This document shows, piece after piece, positions 1 to 8,553 of a stretch of 64,000 bases of DNA (the first letter of the stretch is position 1; the number at the start of each line of letters is the position of its first letter). The notes beneath the pieces are model-generated. The model did no database searches and was not told the DNA's origin. It saw only the letters and a list, made by a program, of their open reading frames with translations. Location of the stretch: positions 2,462,912 to 2,526,911 of the forward strand of contig NC_018081.1 of assembly GCF_000271405.2 (NCBI RefSeq), read 5' to 3'. Origin of the DNA: Enterococcus hirae ATCC 9790. GTDB taxonomy: Bacteria > Bacillota > Bacilli > Lactobacillales > Enterococcaceae. The translations under genes were made by a program, and so were the position numbers.

Positions 1-12
1 TAGCTTGTTTAA

Positions 13-48
13 AAAGCGAAGGTCCCTCTTTAGGATCTTCGCTTTTTT
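13..48. terminator. Bidirectional intrinsic terminator
   Basis: Inverted repeat with arms AAGCGAAG and CTTCGCTT, an A-run on one side and a T-run on the other. It sits just past the stop of the clbS-like gene on the minus strand and could also end a plus-strand gene left of the window. Confidence 0.8.
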
Positions 49-59
49 ATTGATTTTAT

Positions 60-595
60 TCATTTATTTTTTTGAGATTGTTTTAACTTCTTGATTGCCC
101 ATTCGTAGTGACTGGAAGTTGCAGAAATGAAATAACTACCTAATGTGGTATTCCCCACCCATGCAAATTGCTTTTTCTGGAATAACTCTTCATTACTCAA
201 GGCGTCTAATTTTTTCATTACTTGCTCATGGCTTTTTTTCAAATAGTTTTCAGCTTCCACTAAAGAAGTTGTTTGATGCTTTTCTACAAACTCTTCATTC
301 ATCTTTCCGTAGGTTCGCCAATTATACGGTTCAGGCAAGAAATTTCTTTCTTCTCCGTTAAAGTTGCTTTCAAGCCATCGTAACAATAGTAAATGCCATT
401 CGTACAAATGGATCAATACATCTTTTAAGTCTTTGTCTCGTCGCCAATGTGCTTCCTTTTTTTCGCCAAAAACTCTTCACTAAATTGAAAGGATTGCTTG
501 CGATCTTCCTCACCCATACCGTTAATTAATTTCCATAAATCATCGAATTGGCTGTTTGCTTTTTCAAGCAATTCATCTTTTGATTTTGGTCGCAT
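60..595 (-). pseudogene. ClbS/DfsB family four-helix protein, frameshifted
   Basis: Two adjacent frames together give one ClbS/DfsB-like protein of about 178 residues. The N-terminal part starts at ATG 595 (MRPKSKDELL), after a GTGGGG-type ribosome binding site. The C-terminal part contains the family-typical stretch LIHLYEWHLLLLRWLE and ends at 60. The break is in a run of seven A (minus strand; 457-463): an eighth A would give ...LAKKKEAHWRRDKDLKDVLIHLYEWH without a stop. Known family members are DinB/ClbS-like four-helix proteins, and ClbS itself is a colibactin-resistance hydrolase; the substrate here is unknown. An in-frame GTG at 607 is an alternative start. The lesion may be a sequencing error (see findings). 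Confidence 0.75.
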
Positions 596-677
596 ATGAC
601 ACCCCACTCTTTTTTGCTAAATCACTTGCTCACCATAAGGAATTTCAAAATGATTTGTAGTAACTTTTATGTGTTCA

Positions 678-1439
678 TTATTTTGTATTACGAGCAACAA
701 AAGCAAAACGATGTTGCAAATTATAAATCGTACCATGTCGTTTCAACTCTTCATAAAGTCCCAATAACTCTTTGAAATTTTTCTCAACTGTAAATCCTGG
801 GTATTCCCATTCAATCGTCCGTACATAAAAGATCAAACTATCCATATCAAAGAATTGTTGATTCAAATAGGCTTCGTCACAAAACAAAAGATCAAAATGG
901 TGCTGTTCTAGTTCTGCTTTCACTAAGGAAAGATGAAAATCAAAACATTCTTTCCTTACTTCTGGCATCAAACGAGAAGCCAAATTCAACCCGTTGAAAT
1001 CTCCTACTTGTTGAGAAATAAATAACCCATCTGGTTTCAAGACACGCTTCACTTCAGCTACTGCAAAAGATTCATGAGAATTGATCACTAGATCAAATGA
1101 ATCATCTGGAAAATCCAATACGTCCTCTTCCCCCACAAATTTTACTGTTACACCTTGAGGGTCAAGTGTTTGTAATAATAGCTGGTAATTAGGCGGATAC
1201 CCTTCCGTTACTGCTGTCTGCTCATAAGGATGGTTAAATGTTTGTAACAATTCACCTCCACCTGTTCCCATATCTAGTAGAAACATAGTTGGAGTTAAAT
1301 AATTTAAAACAAGCTCTCGGTAATCCCACGGAGGCTCTTCACACGACCATTTCCCATCTAAATAGGAAAAATCCCAGCCAGTAAAATTTTTCTGTTGTTC
1401 CTCACTTTTAAGCCACTCTTTTTTTAATTGGTCCATCAT
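678..1439 (-). CDS. Class I SAM-dependent methyltransferase
   Basis: 253 residues with a methyltransferase-11 type fold. Motif I is at about residues 52-62 (LLDMGTGGGELL), the acidic segment FVGEEDVLDFPDDSFDLVI follows motif III spacing, and LKPDGLFISQQVG corresponds to the post-motif strand. The SAM-binding pocket is clear but the substrate cannot be told from sequence; such orphan enzymes often modify small molecules. The start is ATG 1439, with GGAG nine bases upstream and a second ATG directly after. It is monocistronic, with a 12-bp dyad at 1506-1543 in its upstream region. Confidence 0.85.
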   Translation of the reverse strand: MMDQLKKEWLKSEEQQKNFTGWDFSYLDGKWSCEEPPWDYRELVLNYLTPTMFLLDMGTGGGELLQTFNHPYEQTAVTEGYPPNYQLLLQTLDPQGVTVKFVGEEDVLDFPDDSFDLVINSHESFAVAEVKRVLKPDGLFISQQVGDFNGLNLASRLMPEVRKECFDFHLSLVKAELEQHHFDLLFCDEAYLNQQFFDMDSLIFYVRTIEWEYPGFTVEKNFKELLGLYEELKRHGTIYNLQHRFAFVARNTK

Positions 1440-1505
1440 CTTTTATCGCTCCAGTCATTATGATTTTATAATCGTTGACGGCGATATAGTCGATTGGATA
1501 AAGCA

Positions 1506-1543
1506 TACTCGATATAGGTCTATCCATTCCACTATATCGAGTA
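1506..1543. promoter_or_regulatory. 12-bp inverted repeat upstream of the methyltransferase gene
   Basis: Perfect arms TACTCGATATAG and CTATATCGAGTA, separated by 14 bases, lie 67-104 bases upstream of the methyltransferase start. No T-run follows on either strand, so an operator or a leader hairpin is more likely than a terminator. Which protein binds is unknown. Confidence 0.45.
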
Positions 1544-1779
1544 GCTACCTCGTTGTTTTCTCATGTTCATTCTCCTTTTGATTGACTTAAAAACAGTATA
1601 TCATGAAAATCAGGACTAGAAAACGCTTACTAAAAAAACTTGTCTTATGCGTTTGCTTAGATTGTTAGATAATTTGGAAGCTATAATTTTTTTGAGTTTC
1701 AACGACCTCTTTCGCAATTATTTTCCTATACTGAACAACCTTTTAGTACATCAGCTATCTGAATATTTTACATAGAAAA

Positions 1780-1822
1780 AAACTCTTCTATCAGCTTTTA
1801 CTAAAAGCTGTTAAAAGAGTTT
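1780..1822 (-). terminator. Intrinsic terminator of the small membrane-protein operon
   Basis: Stem arms AAACTCTT and AAGAGTTT with an inner AGCTTTTA/TAAAAGCT stem, followed on the minus strand by a run of seven T. It lies 70 bases past the stop at 1893. It closely resembles the sufT terminator at 2614-2656. Confidence 0.8.
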
Positions 1823-1892
1823 AAGTTAGTGTATCAGCCAATAACTCATTATTGATTCAAGATATCCTTTGCTTTCATTTTTTCCATTTCTT

Positions 1893-2138
1893 TTATTGTC
1901 TTTTTTTCTTTGATTCTTTTCCGCCTTCATAAATACAGATCAATGTAATCAAACCAACAATAGGCATTAATATATTTCTAAATGTTAGATTTAAATGACC
2001 TGTCAAAACGATAAAAACAACTAAACCACTGAAAATCACTGGTAAGATCGCTCCCATATATTTATTCCCTATATAACCACTTAGGGTTTGAAACCCAATA
2101 ATACCTGCAATAAATAAAAATTGTATTGTATTATTCAT
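1893..2138 (-). CDS. Small three-helix membrane protein, unknown function
   Basis: 81 residues forming three hydrophobic segments (about residues 5-20, 28-46 and 53-70), ending in a basic tail (GGKESKKKRQ). No recognised domain. The start is ATG 2138, with GGGAGAG upstream lying inside the end of the preceding gene. The two frames overlap by eight bases, so translation is probably coupled. Pairing with a small HTH protein suggests a membrane partner of that regulator, which is inference from context only. Confidence 0.7.
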   Translation of the reverse strand: MNNTIQFLFIAGIIGFQTLSGYIGNKYMGAILPVIFSGLVVFIVLTGHLNLTFRNILMPIVGLITLICIYEGGKESKKKRQ

Positions 2139-2409
2139 CTATACTCTCCCTATGTTTTTTTATAATTTCTTTTGCTACGTCTAAACTTATTTTTTCGTTA
2201 ATCACGAGTTGCATCATTGATACTTCAAAAGAATCTTCTTGCTTTCCATCAAAAAGTTTTATTTTTTCAATTAATCTATCTAACCTTATTCTTACTGTTG
2301 GATAACTAACTTCATACTCTTTTGCTAACTGCTTTAAGGAACCTGATGCCAACAAAAATTTCTTAATAAATACTTGTTCCTCAGGTTCTAAATTAAAAAA
2401 CCATTCCAT
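2131..2409 (-). CDS. DUF2089-like small HTH protein
   Basis: 92 residues. The N-terminal half contains a helix-turn-helix (SGSLKQLAKEYEVSYPTVRIRLDRLIEKI, about residues 22-50), and the C-terminal half resembles the DUF2089 tail (MMQLVINEKISLDVAKEIIKKH). Proteins of this type commonly sit beside small membrane proteins, as here, and are thought to be transcription regulators. The start is ATG 2409 after GGGAGG. It is the first gene of a two-gene unit ending at the 1780-1822 terminator. Its target is unknown. Confidence 0.7.
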   Translation of the reverse strand: MEWFFNLEPEEQVFIKKFLLASGSLKQLAKEYEVSYPTVRIRLDRLIEKIKLFDGKQEDSFEVSMMQLVINEKISLDVAKEIIKKHRESIDE

Positions 2410-2613
2410 TCATTAACCTCCCAACAAAATATAAATATAATTAAACAAAGTTTAACATTATTAAAAACAAAACACAACTTAATTTATTAAGTATAATTTA
2501 TAAAGCATTTCGAGATGCGATTTGAATAGAAAAAGAGAAAGGGATAAAAGTCGTTATCATTTATTCATATTTTGACAATTTTACTTCATCAAGCATCAAT
2601 TTTTACAAAACAA

Positions 2614-2656
2614 AAACTCCTTTATCAACTTTTTCTAAAAGTTGATAAAGGAGTTT
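2614..2656 (-). terminator. Intrinsic terminator downstream of the sufT-like gene
   Basis: Nearly perfect 18-bp stem (AAACTCCTTTATCAACTTTT and its complement) with a short loop, followed on the minus strand by TTTTTGTTTT. It ends the 2697-3041 gene and is related in sequence to the hairpin at 1780-1822. Confidence 0.85.
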
Positions 2657-2696
2657 AAAAGTTGTTTACTCGTTGAATATGAAACCCGTGTCAAAA

Positions 2697-3041
2697 TTAT
2701 CTAATACCAAGTGCAATTCGTGCATAGCGACTCATCTTATCCGTCGTCCAGGCTGGATACCAAACTAGTTTGACTTCTGCCTTAGTTACTTCTGGCACTT
2801 CTTTTAAGGCATCGTGGATTGATTCAGTTAGGATATCAGCTAACGGGCAACCCATGGTTGTTAAGGTCATTTTAATGACTGTTTCTCCGTTTTCTGGATC
2901 AAATTCGATTTCATAGATCAAGCCTAGGTTGACGATATCGATCCCTAGTTCAGGGTCGATGACCATTTCTAAGGCAGCTAAGATTCGTTCCTTGATTTCA
3001 TTGACTTCTTCTGCAGACCATTTTTGGTTTGCTTCGCTCAT
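2697..3041 (-). CDS. SufT-like metal-sulfur cluster assembly factor (MIP18/DUF59)
   Basis: 114 residues from ATG 3041, chosen because GAAGGAG lies eight bases upstream; an upstream in-frame ATG at 3077 lacks such a site. The DUF59 core is visible: IDPELGIDIVNLGLIYEI, then MTLTTMGCPLADIL with the conserved cysteine, and a C-terminal WYPAWTTDKMS. Known relatives (SufT, PaaD, MIP18) help insert Fe-S clusters into target proteins. It is monocistronic in the cytoplasm. The exact client is not predictable. Confidence 0.9.
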   Translation of the reverse strand: MSEANQKWSAEEVNEIKERILAALEMVIDPELGIDIVNLGLIYEIEFDPENGETVIKMTLTTMGCPLADILTESIHDALKEVPEVTKAEVKLVWYPAWTTDKMSRYARIALGIR

Positions 3042-3098
3042 CTTGCAGCACTCCTTCATGCAATTTTCATTTATCATACTCTTTTTTTGCTCATTTGT

Positions 3099-3129
3099 AA
3101 ATGAGAATCGAGAGGTTCTATTCTCATTT
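3099..3129. promoter_or_regulatory. 10-bp inverted repeat upstream of the sufT-like gene
   Basis: Arms AAATGAGAAT and ATTCTCATTT are separated by 11 bases. It lies between the yitT stop (3169) and the sufT-like start (3041). No T-run follows on the minus strand. The half-sites resemble Fur-type half-sites, but the spacing is too wide for a normal 7-1-7 box, so a hairpin is equally possible. Confidence 0.4.
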
Positions 3130-3168
3130 AGCAGGTTGAAAACAGAAAATTCTTCTGACTTATTTAAA

Positions 3169-4113
3169 TCAATTATTGTTTTTAGTTTTTGAAGGAGTTT
3201 TCTTTATTTCGGGAAAGACACCCGTAGAACGGTAAAGATTTTGTTCGCTTTCATTCGCAAAACGGCCAAATACCGAATGCGTTGGTAAAATATTGATAAA
3301 AGCATCTTCGTCGATTTCATGGACGATTTGATCTAAATCATACATTTCATAACGAGTGATCACCATCATGATCGTTTTACCTTCTTTTTTAGAATAGCCA
3401 CCGATTGATGGTAAGAGGGTCATTCCTCGAACCATATTTTGAGCGATCGCTGCGGTCACTTCATCTGGTTTAACCGTCACAATCATGGCGGTCACTTTTT
3501 GATGACTCGTATGAATCGCATCAATCACTTGGGTCATGGCATAGATAGAGATAATCGTATAGAGCGCACTCTCCCAGTTAAAAAGAAAGCCCGCAATCAC
3601 CACGATCAAACCATTTAACATCAACATATAATTTCCAACGGTTTTCCCTGTAGTTTGTGAAAGGACTAAAGAAATAATATCCATTCCTCCAGTTGTAAAC
3701 CCCATTTTAAGTGAGATCCCTACACCAACACCTAACAAAACACCGCCGACTAAGGCATTCATTAAAATATTGTCCGTCACTTGCCCAGTGGGAAGTAAGG
3801 TAGTTGCTACCGATACGGCTACTACATTGACAAAACTTAAAATCGTTGCTCGTCTGCCTACTTTCAAGAACCCTAGAATAAAGACAGGGATATTCAAAAT
3901 AAAGATAAAGGCACCTGTGTCCACTTTTACGTGGAGCCAGTCAGATAATAACGAGGCAATGATTTGGGCAATCCCATTCATCCCTGCGGAAAAGACGTTT
4001 GCTGGAATCAAAAAATAATTTAAGGCAACCGCTGCGGTCAATCCGGTGACTAAGATAACCACAATCTTTTTTAATATTTCATTTCTTTGATACACTGTCA
4101 TAATCTTACTCAC
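3169..4113 (-). CDS. YitT family membrane protein (DUF161 + DUF2179)
   Basis: About 314 residues. Five to six hydrophobic segments fill the first 200 residues (for example VVILVTGLTAAVALNYFLI and GVLLGVGVGISLKMGFTTGG). They are followed by a soluble DUF2179 domain (VTAMIVTVKPDEVTAAIAQNMVRG). GTG 4113 is preferred over GTG 4119 because AAGGAAG is then at normal distance. Family members are widespread in Firmicutes and their biochemical function is not established. Divergent from yajQ. Confidence 0.88.
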   Translation of the reverse strand: MSKIMTVYQRNEILKKIVVILVTGLTAAVALNYFLIPANVFSAGMNGIAQIIASLLSDWLHVKVDTGAFIFILNIPVFILGFLKVGRRATILSFVNVVAVSVATTLLPTGQVTDNILMNALVGGVLLGVGVGISLKMGFTTGGMDIISLVLSQTTGKTVGNYMLMLNGLIVVIAGFLFNWESALYTIISIYAMTQVIDAIHTSHQKVTAMIVTVKPDEVTAAIAQNMVRGMTLLPSIGGYSKKEGKTIMMVITRYEMYDLDQIVHEIDEDAFINILPTHSVFGRFANESEQNLYRSTGVFPEIKKTPSKTKNNN

Positions 4114-4271
4114 AAGCACCTCTTCCTTTCAAAGTTATTCCAATTGTAAGAATAACAGGTTATGAATTAAATTAAAATACTTGAATCATAAATGAGAATA
4201 ATTTTAGTAAAGCTTCAACACAATCATTTGACTATGATACAATAAAATAAAAACAAATCAGGAGGATCACT

Positions 4272-4763
4272 ATGGCAAAAGATGCAAGTTTTGACATTGT
4301 TTCAGAGGTCACAATCGAAGAAGTCAGAAATGCGATCCAGCAAACAATAAAAGAATTAACCAACCGTTTTGATTTTAAAGATTCGACTATTGATATCAAA
4401 TTTGATAACAATAAATTAATCATTCTTAGTGACGACGATTTCAAGATTGAACAAATCAAAGATGTCTTGTTCAGTAAATTAAACAAACGAAATGTTCCAA
4501 TCAAAAATATTCATTTCTCTGAATCAGAGCATGCCCTTGGAGGAAAAGCACGTCAATCCGCTGAACTTATCAATGGCATTGATCGGGAAAATGCCAAGAA
4601 AATCACAACCGAGATCAAAAATTCAAAGATTAAAGTAAAAACCCAGATTCAAGAAGATCAAATTCGTGTAACTGGAAAAAACCGTGATGACCTTCAAGCG
4701 GTGATTGCTTTATTGCGAAAATTAGATCTGCCGATCGAACTTCAGTTTACTAACTATCGTTAA
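4272..4763 (+). CDS. YajQ family nucleotide-binding protein
   Basis: 163 residues, the usual family length, beginning [13 protein letters not shown] and ending ELQFTNYR, both typical of YajQ. The protein has two ferredoxin-like RNP domains. Some homologues bind cyclic di-GMP, while in most Firmicutes the role is uncharacterised. The start is ATG 4272 after CAGGAGG. It is monocistronic, with a terminator at 4825-4868. Confidence 0.92.
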   Translation: MAKDASFDIVSEVTIEEVRNAIQQTIKELTNRFDFKDSTIDIKFDNNKLIILSDDDFKIEQIKDVLFSKLNKRNVPIKNIHFSESEHALGGKARQSAELINGIDRENAKKITTEIKNSKIKVKTQIQEDQIRVTGKNRDDLQAVIALLRKLDLPIELQFTNYR

Positions 4764-4824
4764 CAGATAGCTTTACTTGTCAGACAATGAAACAATTGAT
4801 CAAATACGCGCTTGAATAGATAAG

Positions 4825-4868
4825 ACACCTGAATCTACCAGTCGTTTGTGGTTGATTCAGGTGTTTTT
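4825..4868 (+). terminator. Intrinsic terminator of yajQ
   Basis: Perfect arms ACACCTGAATC and GATTCAGGTGT followed by TTTTT. It lies 62 bases past the yajQ stop and could also serve the convergent helicase gene. Confidence 0.85.
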
Positions 4869-4909
4869 AATTTTAAACTACTAGCGCTAGAGTAATTTCA
4901 CATCTCCAA

Positions 4910-7258
4910 TTATTTACTTTTGTGCCAAAAATCGGTGATTTCTGTTGTGAGTTCAGATAGGTTTCTGACAGTGGTCGCTGACTGCCAATGTCTTGGAAAC
5001 AATTGGCGATAATCCAACCGATTAAAACGCTGATCTGCTAACAAAACGATTCCCTGATCACTGGCATCTCTAATGACACGCCCCGCTGCTTGTAAGACTT
5101 TATTCATACCAGGTAATTGGTACGCATAAGCAAATCCCAGCTGATCTTTTTCGTCATAATATTCTTTGATCAACTCCTGCTCATGGTTCATTTGTGGTAA
5201 TCCAACGCCAACGATCATACTGCCAATTAATCGGGTTCCTTTTAAATCGATCCCTTCTGAAAAGATTCCGCCTAACACACAAAAAGCTAGTAAGGTTTCG
5301 TCTGGATCAATTTGAAACTGCTTCAAAAATGTTTCTCTCTCAATTTCACTCATCATGGTATCTTGAATCAGCACCTTAACATCTGGATGTTTTTCTTGAA
5401 AGGCTGTCACTGCCTGATCCAAATATTGGTAAGAGGGGAAAAATATCAAGTAATTTCCGATCTTTTCTTTTGTAAAATGTTGGATCGTTTCAATCAATCG
5501 AGGCATGTTCTCTTCTCGTTTACGATAGGTTGTTTCTAAATAATTTGTGATCAGCACTTTTTGGTTTTCTTCTGGAAAAGGACTTGGCAAGCGATAAGCT
5601 AAGCTCTCTTTTCCTCCTAGCGTTTCTTGGTAATAAGACAATGGCGAAAAACTAGCGGAAAATAAGATACTACTTCTCCCCTTAGCTAACGATTGTTCTA
5701 AAAAATCACTAGGATCGATGCAAAATGCTTTGATGACGAAATCTTGATAAGTTTTCTCTACAGTTGTTTCATAATGATCATCGTAAAATTCACTGATTTT
5801 CAAAAAGTGAAGTAAGTCAAAATAAAAGGGGAGTAACGTCTCTTGAATGGCATGTTCAGGATACTCTGCCAACCACTCTTGGATGTGCTCACTCAATTGA
5901 TAACCAGCATTAACCAATGTGTCCGCGGGTGCTTTTTGATGGTGGTAGGTCCACCCATCTTCATTTGAAATTTCCTGGATCTGATCGAACGCTTTGAGTA
6001 ATTTATTAAAACGTCGTCTTAGCTTTTTAAATTCTTTTGGAATGAGTGCATAGACGTTTCTAGCGCTTCGATATGAAAGTTTTGCGGAGTACATCTCTCG
6101 GGAACGACTGACCAAATTATGGGCTTCATCAATCAGAAAAAGATGATCCTCATTTTTTTCGCCTTCAAAAAAACGTCGTAAATAAACAGTCGGATCAAAC
6201 AAATAATTATAATCCCCGATAATCACATCACACCATAAACTCACATCTAGCGACAACTCAAAAGGACATAACGTATGTTTCTTCGCATAGGTTTCAATAA
6301 CTTCTCTGGTGATTTGATTTTCATGATTCAATAAATCCCATAATCCTTCATTGATCCGGTTGTAATAACCGTTGGCATATGGACATTGATCTGGATTACA
6401 TGTTGTTTCGTCTAAAAAACAAATCTTATCTTTGGCTGTCAAAGTTACACTTTTGGTCTCAGCACCCACATCTTTTAACGCCTCCAAAGCATCTTCAGCG
6501 ACTTGTCTCGTAATTGTTTTAGCCGTTAAATAAAAAATGCGTTCTCCCTCTTCTTCCCCTATTGCTTTCAAAGCGGGGAACAGTGTAGAAACTGTTTTCC
6601 CAGTTCCTGTCGGTGCTTCGACGAATAATTTTTGTTTTGTACGAATCGTTTTATAGGCAGCGACTGCTAACTCTCTTTGACCTTTACGGTAGTTGTCATA
6701 GGGGAATTTCAAAGCCATCAAAGAAGCATTTCGAACGGTACGCCAATTCTCTTGAAAAATCAGCCATTCCTTATAGTCATCTGTAAGTTTTTTAAAAAAC
6801 TCATTTAATTGTTCGATGGTTTGATGCTCAACTTTTCGGGTAATGATTCCTTCAGTAGTTTGATAATAAGTTAGTTGCAAATTAATTTCTTTTAAATCAT
6901 GTTCATGACAATAAATATAAGCATAGGTTCTTGCTTGATGGAAAAATAATTCAATTTGTTCTTTTTCTAAGTCTTCATACCTCGGTTCCGAAGTTTTTAT
7001 TTCATCAATATAATAGATGCCTTCTTTTTGGAACACGCCATCTGCTCGCCCTTCTATGATTAGCTGGTATTCCTCGAAGTGGACAGTCGTCTTTAAAAAG
7101 ACTTCTTTTTCATAGTCTTCTCCAGCATCTTTTTGAAGCTTCCGATGGATCTTGGCACCTTCCAGTGCGGTATGGTTACTTTTTTTACGATTGTCGATAC
7201 TGCCACGCCTTAAGATAAATTCAACAAGGTTACGTACCGATATTTTTGATTGCTTCAC
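4910..7258 (-). CDS. XPD/DinG-type DNA helicase with N-terminal PD-(D/E)XK nuclease-like domain
   Basis: 782 residues from GTG 7258, selected because AAGGAGTGGGAG precedes it. The N-terminal 190 residues look like a RecB/Cas4-type nuclease: IHRKL, then GRADG (about 70-74) and DEIKT (about 85-89). The rest is a superfamily-2 helicase: Walker A APTGTGKT (about 215-222), four cysteines at about 280, 287, 292 and 331 fitting an XPD-type 4Fe-4S cluster, DEAH at about 377-380, and a C-terminal QAAGRVIRD motif VI. XPD/DinG enzymes unwind 5'-3' in repair. Nuclease activity is inferred from the motif only. Monocistronic. Confidence 0.88.
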   Translation of the reverse strand: MKQSKISVRNLVEFILRRGSIDNRKKSNHTALEGAKIHRKLQKDAGEDYEKEVFLKTTVHFEEYQLIIEGRADGVFQKEGIYYIDEIKTSEPRYEDLEKEQIELFFHQARTYAYIYCHEHDLKEINLQLTYYQTTEGIITRKVEHQTIEQLNEFFKKLTDDYKEWLIFQENWRTVRNASLMALKFPYDNYRKGQRELAVAAYKTIRTKQKLFVEAPTGTGKTVSTLFPALKAIGEEEGERIFYLTAKTITRQVAEDALEALKDVGAETKSVTLTAKDKICFLDETTCNPDQCPYANGYYNRINEGLWDLLNHENQITREVIETYAKKHTLCPFELSLDVSLWCDVIIGDYNYLFDPTVYLRRFFEGEKNEDHLFLIDEAHNLVSRSREMYSAKLSYRSARNVYALIPKEFKKLRRRFNKLLKAFDQIQEISNEDGWTYHHQKAPADTLVNAGYQLSEHIQEWLAEYPEHAIQETLLPFYFDLLHFLKISEFYDDHYETTVEKTYQDFVIKAFCIDPSDFLEQSLAKGRSSILFSASFSPLSYYQETLGGKESLAYRLPSPFPEENQKVLITNYLETTYRKREENMPRLIETIQHFTKEKIGNYLIFFPSYQYLDQAVTAFQEKHPDVKVLIQDTMMSEIERETFLKQFQIDPDETLLAFCVLGGIFSEGIDLKGTRLIGSMIVGVGLPQMNHEQELIKEYYDEKDQLGFAYAYQLPGMNKVLQAAGRVIRDASDQGIVLLADQRFNRLDYRQLFPRHWQSATTVRNLSELTTEITDFWHKSK

Positions 7259-7838
7259 CACTCCCACTCCTTTGACTATAAGCTTACCTGAAAAAGAAAA
7301 GAATCGCAAAATACTAAAATCAAGCTTATCAATTTGCCGATTTATACGCCTAAACAGATGAAAGTATTACAGCTATTTAGTCACTTCTTCCTTTCACAAG
7401 TAGGATCACAAAGCTATAGATTTGTTTACATTATTCAGATATCTCTCTCCCTTTACATTCATCATCGTTCACTTGAAAGTAAAGTAAAACATCCGAAAAT
7501 AGCTTTTTGCATTTTCGGATGCTTCCCTTTGTTTTTCAGAGTTGGACATCACTGTCGCAAGCTCGAATAGGATATAGAATTAGGATTTTTGGATGAGCTC
7601 ACTCTAACACCAACTTATTAAAAAGAAGTGAGAATTTTCTGTTCTCTTGTTTAAAATCTCTCAATACTTTTATTTTACACCTTGTCATTGAAATAAGTGG
7701 TTCATTTAGGAAGCAAGAAAACTCGGCTACAAAAAAACATGACTCAGCTCTACTATATTCAATTAATTCAATTAATTCATTTATTATTCATTCAATTCGA
7801 TTTAGATTCACCGTGGACCATTCCTCAAGTAGGGTCTT
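7259..7838. other. Intergenic region without a supported gene
   Basis: 580 bases between the divergent helicase and metallo-hydrolase genes. Short frames here lack ribosome binding sites and recognisable sequence. The region holds the repeat-like hairpin element at 7480-7568, and the rest is AT-rich with no clear structure. Confidence 0.6.
7480..7568 (-). repeat. Copy of a terminator-linked dispersed element
   Basis: A hairpin with arms CATCCGAAAA/TTTTCGGATG (7490-7521) is flanked by a segment read on the minus strand as CTTGCGACAGTGATGTCC. That segment matches the sequence next to the typA terminator (CTTGTTGATACAGTGATGTT). No minus-strand gene ends here, so this copy is not an obvious working terminator. 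Confidence 0.5.
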
Positions 7839-7867
7839 TTGTTTCATCTTATCAATTGAGTTATACT
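7839..7867 (+). promoter_or_regulatory. Sigma-A promoter for the MBL-fold hydrolase gene
   Basis: TTGTTT, 17-base spacer, TATACT, 32 bases before the start codon. Predicted by eye. Confidence 0.6.
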
Positions 7868-7899
7868 AGAATTAAGTAAGCGATCAGGAGGAACTCTTT

Positions 7900-8526
7900 A
7901 TGCATATTGAACAAATCAAAACTGGGATGATCGAAGAAAATTGTTATTTGGTTTATAACGATGAAGCTTTACTGATTATTGATCCTGGTGAAGATGCAGC
8001 AAAAATCAAAACGCAAATCGAAAAAACGCAACAACAACCCGTAGCGATTTTACTAACACATACCCACTATGACCATATCGGAGCCGTCGAAGAACTTCGT
8101 CAGTTTTATCAGATCCCTGTATATGTTAGTCCATTAGAACAAAGTTGGTTAGGCGATCCGATATTGAATCTTTCTGGTTTGGGAAGACATGATGACATTG
8201 CGAATATCATTGTTTCACCTGCTGAATATGAATTTGAAATGAAACCCTATCGTCTAGGGAATATGACATTTCGGGTCGTCCCTACACCTGGTCATTCGAT
8301 TGGAAGTGTCAGCTTTATCTTTGATGATTTTGTCGTATCAGGTGATGCACTATTTAAAGGCAGTATCGGTCGAACCGATCTATATACTGGGAATCTGGAA
8401 AAGCTGCTACACAGTATTCAAACCCAGTTGTTTGTGTTGCCAGATGAATTTGCCGTTTATCCTGGGCATGGAGATGCTACGACCATTGAACATGAAAAAA
8501 GAACCAACCCTTTCTTTAATGCTTAA
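7900..8526 (+). CDS. MBL-fold metallo-hydrolase (glyoxalase II-like, YqgX type)
   Basis: 208 residues, a normal length for this subfamily. The zinc-binding motif THTHYDHIG is at about residues 53-61. Further metal ligands lie in PTPGHSIGS, SGDALF and the final YPGHGDATT. Relatives are hydroxyacylglutathione hydrolase-like thioesterases, usually of undefined substrate in Firmicutes. The start is ATG 7900 after AGGAGG. A histidine phosphatase gene follows 27 bases later, likely in the same transcript. Confidence 0.9.
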   Translation: MHIEQIKTGMIEENCYLVYNDEALLIIDPGEDAAKIKTQIEKTQQQPVAILLTHTHYDHIGAVEELRQFYQIPVYVSPLEQSWLGDPILNLSGLGRHDDIANIIVSPAEYEFEMKPYRLGNMTFRVVPTPGHSIGSVSFIFDDFVVSGDALFKGSIGRTDLYTGNLEKLLHSIQTQLFVLPDEFAVYPGHGDATTIEHEKRTNPFFNA

Positions 8527-8553
8527 CTAACAAATCGATTGGAGGCTGTAAAT

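Noticed and set aside
7334..7879. Plus-strand frames of 60-78 codons upstream of the metallo-hydrolase gene
   Set aside because: No ribosome binding sites, compositionally random, and they overlap the hairpin element and the promoter.
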